Shown here piece after piece: positions 6,272-10,671 of a DNA stretch of 11,129 bases. Numbering within the stretch: the first letter of the stretch is position 1; every line of letters begins with the position of its first letter. Below the pieces are notes generated by a model. That model saw only the letters and a list, made by a program, of their open reading frames with translations. It searched no databases and had not been told where the DNA came from. Both the position numbers and the translations under genes were made by a program. This stretch comes from CAZVUW01 sp964629825 (GTDB lineage Bacteria; Actinomycetota; Nitriliruptoria; Euzebyales; Egibacteraceae): NCBI GenBank assembly GCA_964629825.1, contig CAZVUW010000104.1:1-11129 (forward strand), in the 5' to 3' direction.

Positions 6272-7680
6272 AGCCCGACCACGAGCTTGCCGAGGACGAA
6301 CCGGTCCTCCAGCTGAGCCGCGCCCAGCGGCGTCGTGCCGAGGCCGACAACATCGGCGACAGCGCACCGCGTGAGGGTGTCGACATCTTCCGGCCCGTGC
6401 GTCGCGCGGTGCTGGTCGGGCTGCACTCGACCGGGCAGTCGAGCCACGACGTGGACGCGTCGCTGGACGAGCTCGAGCTGCTGCTGGACACCGCCGGCGG
6501 CGAGACGGTCGGCCGCGTGGTCCAGCGCCGCGACCTGCCCGACGTCGCCACCTTCATCGGGCGCGGGAAGGTCGAGGAGCTGCGCCAGCTCGCCACCGCC
6601 CTTGAGGCCGACGCCGTCGTGTTCGACGACGACCTGTCCCCGGCGCAGCAGCGCAACCTGGAGGAGCGGCTGAAGATGATGGTGCTGGACCGCACCATCG
6701 TGATCCTGAACATCTTCGCCGACCACGCCGCCAGCAAGGAGGGAAAGGCGCAGGTCGAGCTGGCCCAGCTGATCTATCTGCTCCCGCGCCTGCGCGGCTG
6801 GGGGCAGGCGCTGTCCCGTCAGGCCGGCGGTGGCGCCACCGGCGGCAGCGGACCTCTGCGCGGTCCCGGTGAGACCCAGCTCGAGGTCGACCGGCGCAAG
6901 ATCATGCGACGGATCAACAAGCTGCGGGCGGACCTCAAGGAGGCCGAGCGCACCCGACGGCTGAAGTCGAAGGACCGTGAGCGTCACGGGGTCGCGACCG
7001 TCGCCCTGGTCGGCTACACCAACGCCGGCAAGTCCACGCTGCTGAACCGCCTCACCGGCGCCGAGGTCCTGGTCGCCGACCAGCTCTTCGCCACGCTGGA
7101 CACCACGGCACGGCGCCTGGACCTGCCCGACGGCCGCAACGTCGTCGTCACGGACACCGTCGGCTTCGTGAAGAAGCTGCCGACGCAGCTGGTCGAGGCG
7201 TTCAAGTCGACGCTCGAGGAGACCCTGCGCGCGGACCTGCTGATCCACGTGGTCGACGCCTCGCATGCGGAGGCCGAGGCGCAGGTGCTCGCCGTGGACC
7301 GCACGCTGTCAGAGATCGGCGCCGACCACCTTCCGCGCCTGCTCGTCCTGAACAAGGCTGACGCCGCCGATCGCGACGAGCTGCTGGGCCTTCAGCGCAC
7401 GCTGCCGGGCGCGCTGATCGTATCGGCACGCACGGGTGAGGGCGTGGCCGAGCTGATCGACCGCATCTCCCTCGAGCTGCCGGAGAAGCGGCGGATGGTT
7501 GAGGCCGTCGTCCCCTACGACCGCGCCGAGCTGGTCGCCCTGGCGCATCGTGAGGGCGAGGTGCTCAAGGAGGAGCACCGACCCGAGGGCACCTACGTCG
7601 TCGCCAACGTGTACGCGGCAACCGGGGCCGCTCTGGCGCCGTACGCGCAGAGCGACCCCTGGTCCGCAGATGAGGACTGA
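6268..7680 (+). CDS. hflX: HflX, ribosome-associated GTPase
   Basis: HflX is a GTPase that binds the 50S subunit and can split or rescue stalled ribosomes under stress. The 470-residue protein has an N-terminal HflX domain (VLVGLHSTGQSSHDVDASLDEL, the GRGKVEEL motif from residue 98 and the GPGETQ motif at 199-204), followed by a coiled linker rich in Arg and Lys. The G domain has G1 GYTNAGKST (249-257), G3 DTVGF (296-300), G4 NKAD (362-365) and G5 near VSARTGEG. The TTG at 6268 is chosen for its perfect ribosome site and 4-base overlap with dapF; a longer reading back to 5935 only translates dapF in another frame. It is the last gene of the operon, and its stop is three bases from the convergent DUF6458 gene. 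The identity is secure. Confidence 0.97.
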   Translation: MKPDHELAEDEPVLQLSRAQRRRAEADNIGDSAPREGVDIFRPVRRAVLVGLHSTGQSSHDVDASLDELELLLDTAGGETVGRVVQRRDLPDVATFIGRGKVEELRQLATALEADAVVFDDDLSPAQQRNLEERLKMMVLDRTIVILNIFADHAASKEGKAQVELAQLIYLLPRLRGWGQALSRQAGGGATGGSGPLRGPGETQLEVDRRKIMRRINKLRADLKEAERTRRLKSKDRERHGVATVALVGYTNAGKSTLLNRLTGAEVLVADQLFATLDTTARRLDLPDGRNVVVTDTVGFVKKLPTQLVEAFKSTLEETLRADLLIHVVDASHAEAEAQVLAVDRTLSEIGADHLPRLLVLNKADAADRDELLGLQRTLPGALIVSARTGEGVAELIDRISLELPEKRRMVEAVVPYDRAELVALAHREGEVLKEEHRPEGTYVVANVYAATGAALAPYAQSDPWSADED

Positions 7681-7683
7681 GGG

Positions 7684-7881
7684 CTAGAGCCCCGGGTCGT
7701 CGATCGACCGGGTGCGCCGCACGCGGCCCATCGCGACGAGCCCGATGACGAGACCGACCAGCCCACCGATCATGAGGATGACGCCGACGACGTCGAGGTC
7801 TATGCCGGCGACATCCATCTCGACCGCGAAGTAGAGGATCGCACCCAGGACCAGCAGCGCGATGCTCCCGCCGATGGTCAT
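7684..7881 (-). CDS. DUF6458-type small membrane protein, paralog 2
   Basis: A 65-residue protein with two hydrophobic helices, about residues 3-20 (IGGSIALLVLGAILYFAV) and 30-50 (DVVGVILMIGGLVGLVIGLVA). A short conserved acidic turn, EMDVAGIDLD, separates them, and a basic then acidic tail (RVRRTRSIDDPGL) follows. This layout fits the DUF6458 family of actinobacterial small membrane proteins, whose function is unknown. ATG 7881 is preceded by GGAGG five bases upstream on the minus strand. It lies 15 bases downstream of its paralog and is about 73% identical to it over the first 48 residues (35/48), so the pair is a tandem duplication in one transcript. It ends three bases from the hflX stop. 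Confidence 0.85.
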   Translation of the reverse strand: MTIGGSIALLVLGAILYFAVEMDVAGIDLDVVGVILMIGGLVGLVIGLVAMGRVRRTRSIDDPGL

Positions 7882-7896
7882 GCGGACCTCCTCGAC

Positions 7897-8160
7897 CTAG
7901 TAGACGTCGCGCTCCTCGATGACGCGCTCGGTCGCGGGCTCGCGCACCACGCGCCGCTCAACCGCCGGCTCGGTGCGCACGGTCCGCCGCGCCACCGTGG
8001 CGCGGTTGGCGTAGAAGAGCCCGAAGAGAAGCCCGATCAGGCCGCCGATCATCAAGATGATCCCAACCGTGTTGATGCTCAGACCCGCGATGTCGAACTC
8101 GACCGCGAATGCGAGGATCGCCCCGAGGACGATCAGCGCGATGCTCCCACCGATGGTCAT
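7897..8160 (-). CDS. DUF6458-type small membrane protein, paralog 1 with charged tail
   Basis: An 87-residue two-helix protein starting MTIGGSIALIVLGAILAFAVE, with a second helix INTVGIILMIGGLIGLLFGLF. It has the same helix-turn-helix core as its downstream neighbour. A 35-residue cytoplasmic-looking tail of alternating Arg and Glu follows (RRTVRTEPAVERRVVREPA and on to the terminal ERDVY), which the paralog lacks. The ATG at 8160 is chosen because GGGAGGA lies 5-6 bases upstream on the minus strand; a longer reading to 8190 adds ten residues without a ribosome site. The 132 bases upstream, to the lexA stop, probably hold its promoter, but I could not fix a convincing -10/-35 pair. Function unknown; the charged tail suggests a binding partner or salt bridges between copies. 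Confidence 0.83.
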   Translation of the reverse strand: MTIGGSIALIVLGAILAFAVEFDIAGLSINTVGIILMIGGLIGLLFGLFYANRATVARRTVRTEPAVERRVVREPATERVIEERDVY

Positions 8161-8292
8161 GATTTCCTCCCAGATGTTGTTCGGCGCCACCGGCGCAGCA
8201 CCGGCCCGGCCAGGTATCTGCCCGCATCTGCAGCGGGCGAACCCCTATCGCTGGGACGGGAGGAAGGTTGGGGCTGTGACTGCGGTGAGCTC

Positions 8293-8931
8293 CTAGATGC
8301 TGCGGAGCACGGCCACGACCCGCCCGAGGATGGAGGCGTCGCTGTCCGGCGGGACCGGGATCGGCTCGTAGCTGGCGTTGGCCGGGTCCAGGAAGATCTC
8401 GCCCGAGCGGGTCCGCCGGAAGAACTTCACGGTGGCCTCACCATCGACCATGGCGGCGCACAGCTCGCCCTGCTCGACCGTGGGCTGCTGTCGGATCACC
8501 ACCAGATCGCCGGGCAGGATGCCGGCCTCGATCATCGACTCGCCACGCACACGCAGCATGAACAGGGTCCCCTCGCCGACCAGGTCGCGGGGGAGCGGGT
8601 ACACGCTCTCGACCCGCTCCTCGGCGAGGATCGGGGAGCCGGCCGCGATCTCGCCCACCAGCGGCACGTCCTTGGCGGCGGCGACCGGCAGGGTGAGCTC
8701 GGTGTCGGGGTCGAATCGCACCTCGATCGCGCGCGGCCGCGAAGGATCACGGCGCAGATAGCCCGCGCGCTCCAGCGTGTTCAGCTGGCTGTGGACGCTC
8801 GAGGGGGAGCGCAGGCCGACCGCCTCGCCGATCTCGCGGACGCTCGGCGGGTAGCCGCGCGTCTCCACGGCTTCGCGGATGACCTCGAGGATGCGCTGCT
8901 GGCGGGGTGTCAGCGGTGCTGTCGGCGGCAT
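8293..8931 (-). CDS. lexA: LexA, SOS-response repressor and self-cleaving peptidase
   Basis: LexA represses the DNA-damage regulon until RecA filaments trigger its self-cleavage. The 212-residue protein has an N-terminal winged helix (LTPRQQRILEVIREAVETRG, then PPSVREIGEAVGLRSPSSVHSQL) and a C-terminal S24 peptidase domain. The cleavage site is Ala97-Gly98 (EIAAGSP), the nucleophile is Ser132 (RGESMIEAGI) and the general base is Lys169 (GEATVKFFRR). The ATG at 8931 is chosen because homology begins there and GGGAG lies about 7 bases upstream on the minus strand; an upstream reading to 9153 crosses the SOS boxes and is spurious. It is divergent from a LysM protein gene, with three SOS boxes between them, so it is almost certainly autoregulated. 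The identity is certain. Confidence 0.98.
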   Translation of the reverse strand: MPPTAPLTPRQQRILEVIREAVETRGYPPSVREIGEAVGLRSPSSVHSQLNTLERAGYLRRDPSRPRAIEVRFDPDTELTLPVAAAKDVPLVGEIAAGSPILAEERVESVYPLPRDLVGEGTLFMLRVRGESMIEAGILPGDLVVIRQQPTVEQGELCAAMVDGEATVKFFRRTRSGEIFLDPANASYEPIPVPPDSDASILGRVVAVLRSI

Positions 8932-8961
8932 GGTCGTCTCCCACGGTCGAGGGCTGCACAC

Positions 8962-8990
8962 ACAGTAGTGGAGCCGCCGCCCCAGATCAA
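8962..8990 (-). promoter_or_regulatory. lexA promoter
   Basis: On the minus strand, TTGATC (8990-8985) and TACTGT (8967-8962) are spaced by 17 bases, giving -35 and -10 elements at the right distance upstream of the lexA ATG. The -35 overlaps the SOS box at 8988-9001, which explains autorepression. Confidence 0.6.
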
Positions 8991-9001
8991 ACATCTGTTC
9001 G
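8988..9001. promoter_or_regulatory. SOS box (LexA operator) overlapping the lexA -35
   Basis: CAAAC-ATCT-GTTCG differs by one base from the Gram-positive/actinobacterial LexA operator CGAAC-N4-GTTCG. It overlaps the lexA -35 element. Confidence 0.75.
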
Positions 9002-9009
9002 AAAAGGCG

Positions 9010-9038
9010 TTGACAGTCGAACGGGCGTTCGGCAGAGT
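9010..9038 (+). promoter_or_regulatory. Promoter of the LysM-protein gene
   Basis: TTGACA (9010-9015), a perfect -35 consensus, is followed after 17 bases by CAGAGT (9033-9038), which matches TATAAT at three positions. The SOS box at 9018-9031 fills the spacer, so LexA binding would block polymerase. The -10 is the weaker half of the call. Confidence 0.55.
9018..9031. promoter_or_regulatory. SOS box (LexA operator), perfect consensus
   Basis: CGAAC-GGGC-GTTCG is a perfect match to the CGAAC-N4-GTTCG operator. It lies between the -35 and -10 of the promoter reading toward the LysM gene, and upstream of the lexA promoter on the other strand. Confidence 0.9.
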
Positions 9039-9045
9039 GGGGTAC

Positions 9046-9059
9046 AGAACAGGTGTTCG
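9046..9059. promoter_or_regulatory. SOS box (LexA operator) near the LysM-gene transcription start
   Basis: AGAAC-AGGT-GTTCG has one mismatch to the operator consensus. It lies 7 bases after the presumed -10 of the LysM-protein promoter. Its centre is 28 bases from the consensus box, so two LexA dimers could bind side by side. Confidence 0.75.
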
Positions 9060-9145
9060 CGCCTAGCGCAGGCAACCGACTGTCACACCCCAGCGTCAAT
9101 CTGTGCGAGCACGCGAACGCGACGATCACGAGGAGCGCGAGCTCG

Positions 9146-9640
9146 ATGCCCACCGCTTTGGAGCTGACCCGTCCAGGCCACCGTCACCCCTCGGCCGGTC
9201 GCATGGTCACCTCTGGGTCGGCCGGCTTCGCTCGAGCGGGCGCAGCGAAGCCGCGGCCGCCGGCGCGACGACCCGCGCCGCCGGTCCACCCCGACCTCCG
9301 GGCTGCCACCCGGACCTCGGGGCGTGCACGACCCAGCCGACGGGCCGGGGTCGCGCTCCTCGTGATCGTCGCGCTTCTGCTTGGCGTCCCGGCGGTGGGC
9401 GCACTCGCCGCCGGGGCTGAGGCTGCCCCCGGCAACGGCGGGCTCGCCCCCGCCGGGCAGGCCGTCGCCGCCTCCGACGCCGGCTACGTGGTCGTCGGAC
9501 CCGGCGAGACCATCTGGGACCTCGTGGCACCGCACGTGCCGGCCGGGCAGGACCGCGCCAGCTACGTGGACTCCGTCCTCGCCCACAACGGGCTCACGGC
9601 CACGGCGGTGCGGCCGGGGACGGTCGTCCGCCTGCCATAG
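9146..9640 (+). CDS. Membrane-anchored LysM protein, probable SOS-induced cell-division inhibitor
   Basis: The 164-residue protein has three parts. First is a Pro/Arg-rich basic N-terminal region (about 1-66). Next is one transmembrane helix (67-89, AGVALLVIVALLLGVPAVG). Last is an extracytoplasmic linker leading to a single LysM peptidoglycan-binding domain (114-164: YVVVGPGETIWDLVAPHVP, then ending VRPGTVVRLP). This architecture and the divergent position beside lexA match YneA (Bacillus), ChiZ/Rv2719c (Mycobacterium) and DivS (Corynebacterium), which delay division after DNA damage; overall sequence similarity between those groups is low. The ATG at 9146 has AGGAG at 9131-9135; ATG 9203 is an alternative. 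The frame is open from GTG 9053, but that would start inside an SOS box. A 13-base gap separates it from the convergent nrdR. Architecture is firm; function is inferred from context. Confidence 0.82.
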   Translation: MPTALELTRPGHRHPSAGRMVTSGSAGFARAGAAKPRPPARRPAPPVHPDLRAATRTSGRARPSRRAGVALLVIVALLLGVPAVGALAAGAEAAPGNGGLAPAGQAVAASDAGYVVVGPGETIWDLVAPHVPAGQDRASYVDSVLAHNGLTATAVRPGTVVRLP

Positions 9641-9653
9641 GCCCGTTCCCCGG

Positions 9654-10136
9654 CTAGACGGCGTCCGGCCCCGCGGGCTTCGGCGGCGCCTCCTTCTCCA
9701 GGTCGGCCAGCTCCCGTCGGAAGTCCTCGGGGGAGGTGAAGCCCTTGTACACGCTGGCGAAGCGCACGTAGGCCACCGGGTCCATCTGCCGCAGGACGTC
9801 CAGGACCTCGGCCCCGACGGCGTCGCTGCCGACCTCGCGCCGCCCGAGCGCCCGCAGGTGCGCCTCGACCTGCGCCGCCGCACGGCGAACCGGTTCCGCA
9901 TCGGAGGGCAGGTTGGTGGCCTTGGCGATCCCGGCTGCGACCTTGCGCCGGTCGTAGGGCTCGACCAGGCCGTTGCGCTTTCGCACCAGCAGCGGCGCCT
10001 GCTCGGGGCGCTCGTAGGTGGAGAAGCGCTGACCACAGGAGCGGCACAGACGGCGGCGGCGGATGGCCGCGCCGCCGTCGGCCGGGCGCGAGTCAAGAAC
10101 CCGGTCGTCGTCGGCTGAGCAGTAGGGGCAGCGCAC
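9654..10136 (-). CDS. nrdR: NrdR, ATP/dATP-sensing repressor of ribonucleotide reductase genes
   Basis: NrdR binds NrdR boxes and represses ribonucleotide reductase genes, sensing ATP and dATP through an ATP-cone domain. The 160-residue protein has the N-terminal zinc ribbon with Cys3, Cys6 (RCPYC), Cys31 and Cys34 (CRSC). The ATP-cone domain runs from about residue 46 to 136 (LLVRKRNGLVEPYDRRKV through RFASVYKGF). The GTG at 10136 gives the canonical N-terminus (M/V)RCPYC and has AGGAG five bases upstream on the minus strand; GTG 10142 is a near alternative, and the frame is open much further upstream without homology. It is divergent from its likely target nrdJ. The C-terminal tail (EKEAPPKPAGPDAV) is slightly long. 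The identity is certain. Confidence 0.97.
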   Translation of the reverse strand: MRCPYCSADDDRVLDSRPADGGAAIRRRRLCRSCGQRFSTYERPEQAPLLVRKRNGLVEPYDRRKVAAGIAKATNLPSDAEPVRRAAAQVEAHLRALGRREVGSDAVGAEVLDVLRQMDPVAYVRFASVYKGFTSPEDFRRELADLEKEAPPKPAGPDAV

Positions 10137-10285
10137 TGGCACTCCTGGCAGCGCGGGCTGGAAGGCGACCGCGCGGGCCGACAGCCTGCCACGACGCGGC
10201 CGATCTCGCCTCCTTGCGCACGACGGCGCCGGCGGCCTCGCTGGATGCGTCGCTGGACGACGACACAAATTTCCCGCCGCGAGCT

Positions 10286-10294
10286 TGTGGATTG
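10286..10294 (-). promoter_or_regulatory. DnaA-box-like sequence, weak
   Basis: TGTGGATTG, read on the minus strand as CAATCCACA, matches seven of nine positions of TTATCCACA. Confidence 0.35.
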
Positions 10295-10314
10295 CCGACG
10301 GGCCGCCACCGGCG

Positions 10315-10323
10315 TCGTCCACA
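10315..10323 (+). promoter_or_regulatory. DnaA-box-like sequence
   Basis: TCGTCCACA matches eight of nine positions of TTGTCCACA, the form of DnaA box preferred in GC-rich actinobacteria. Confidence 0.5.
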
Positions 10324-10357
10324 GCCCGTGGGTCCGCACGAGGCGGCTCGGGCGCCC

Positions 10358-10366
10358 TCGTCCACA
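10358..10366 (+). promoter_or_regulatory. DnaA-box-like sequence
   Basis: A second, identical TCGTCCACA, 43 bases (about four helical turns) after the first and on the same strand. Confidence 0.5.
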
Positions 10367-10421
10367 GCGGCGAAAGCACCTGTGGGCGGCCGCCCCAACA
10401 TGTGGTGGTGGGGTGCTGGAG

Positions 10422-10430
10422 CTGTCCACA
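10422..10430 (+). promoter_or_regulatory. DnaA-box-like sequence
   Basis: CTGTCCACA, one mismatch from TTGTCCACA, 64 bases (about six helical turns) after the previous copy and on the same strand. Confidence 0.5.
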
Positions 10431-10432
10431 GA

Positions 10433-10451
10433 ACGGCACGAAAGGTGCCGT
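10433..10451. repeat. Perfect 7-bp inverted repeat with 5-base loop
   Basis: ACGGCAC-GAAAG-GTGCCGT. There is no T-run on either side, so it is not an obvious intrinsic terminator. It touches a possible -35 (GTGACG, 10450-10455) and could be an operator or an RNA hairpin. Confidence 0.5.
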
Positions 10452-10479
10452 GACGAGGGCAGAAGAGGCCTGCTAACGT
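10450..10479 (+). promoter_or_regulatory. Candidate nrdJ promoter
   Basis: GTGACG (10450-10455, four of six -35 positions) and TAACGT (10474-10479, a TANNNT -10) are 18 bases apart and read toward nrdJ. An alternative -10, TACAAT (10513-10518), lies inside the NrdR box but has no clear -35. I cannot choose between them from sequence. Confidence 0.35.
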
Positions 10480-10511
10480 GCTTCGGCGGGAGCGCTCAGA
10501 GGTGGTGGCCG

Positions 10512-10527
10512 ATACAATATGTAGTGG
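10512..10527. promoter_or_regulatory. NrdR box upstream of nrdJ
   Basis: ATACAATATGTAGTGG matches 14 of 16 positions of the NrdR box ACACWATATNTWGTGT and is an AT-rich island in GC-rich DNA. It contains TACAAT, a possible -10. A weaker copy, CCACCGCATGTTGGGC (10544-10559), is 32 bases away, close to three helical turns, as expected for paired NrdR boxes. Confidence 0.72.
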
Positions 10528-10608
10528 TGCTCGTTGTTCGAGACCACCGCATGTTGGGCATCCTCGGCGAGTCGGATACTTGACCGCAGCAGCGCCGTGA
10601 GGCACCCT

Positions 10609-10640
10609 CGGGGATGTAACTCCACCGATGTAGTTCCCCG
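10609..10640 (+). other. Bulged hairpin and imperfect direct repeat in the nrdJ leader
   Basis: CGGGG (10609-10613) can pair with CCCCG (10636-10640), and AACT (10618-10621) with AGTT (10632-10635), leaving a four-base ATGT bulge and a ten-base loop. The same DNA contains an imperfect direct repeat, GATGTAACTCC and GATGTAGTTCC, 14 bases apart. It lies 31 bases before the nrdJ start. I do not recognise a known riboswitch here. Confidence 0.35.
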
Positions 10641-10671
10641 CCCCGCAGTCGCAGAGTCGAAGGAATCGCCC

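Larger units (their letters stand above)
10394..10558. repeat. 16-base inverted repeat pair flanking the NrdR box region
   Basis: CCCAACATGTGGTGGT at 10394-10409 and ACCACCGCATGTTGGG at 10543-10558 are reverse complements at 15 of 16 positions, with centres 149 bases apart. Each also has partial resemblance to a NrdR box. They may be paired protein-binding sites able to form a DNA loop. Confidence 0.5.
10137..10671. other. 535-base regulatory region between divergent nrdR and nrdJ
   Basis: I see no credible gene here; the short open frames show no ribosome site or family motif. The stretch holds four DnaA-box-like sequences (10286-10430), a 7-bp-stem inverted repeat (10433-10451), a NrdR box (10512-10527) with a weak partner, a 16-base inverted repeat pair (10394-10409 and 10543-10558) and a bulged hairpin in the nrdJ leader (10609-10640). 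I could not identify the nrdR promoter with confidence. Confidence 0.7.

Noticed and set aside
5887..7266. 459-codon open frame on the minus strand opposite dapF and hflX
   Set aside because: Same GC-bias shadow effect. The plus-strand genes carry complete DapF and HflX motifs.
7681..7683. Terminator between hflX and the convergent membrane protein gene
   Set aside because: Only three bases separate the stops, and I saw no GC stem with T-run at either gene end.
8190..8260. Stress-sigma promoter for the DUF6458 pair
   Set aside because: GTTCG and GGGCAGATAC on the minus strand loosely resemble a sigma-B type promoter, but the spacing and -10 are poor, so I did not call it.
9053..9145. Upstream GTG start for the LysM protein
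   Set aside because: It would begin inside an SOS box and almost at the predicted transcription start. The added residues show no conservation signal; ATG 9146 has a ribosome site.
9083..10429. 448-codon open frame on the minus strand across the LysM gene and nrdR
   Set aside because: It runs out of frame over nrdR and antisense to the LysM gene. Its composition is Arg/Pro-rich as expected of a shadow frame.
10286..10430. Chromosomal replication origin
   Set aside because: DnaA-like sites cluster here, but there is no neighbouring dnaA or dnaN, no clear AT-rich unwinding region beyond a short AAATTT, and fewer sites than a typical actinobacterial oriC.
10245..10583. 112-codon plus-strand frame in the nrdR-nrdJ gap
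   Set aside because: No ribosome site and no recognisable domain. It crosses the DnaA-like sites, palindrome and NrdR box, so it is better read as regulatory DNA.
10560..10671. Cobalamin riboswitch upstream of nrdJ
   Set aside because: A B12-dependent enzyme makes this worth checking, but I find no B12-box sequence or the expected multi-stem layout; only a short bulged hairpin is visible.
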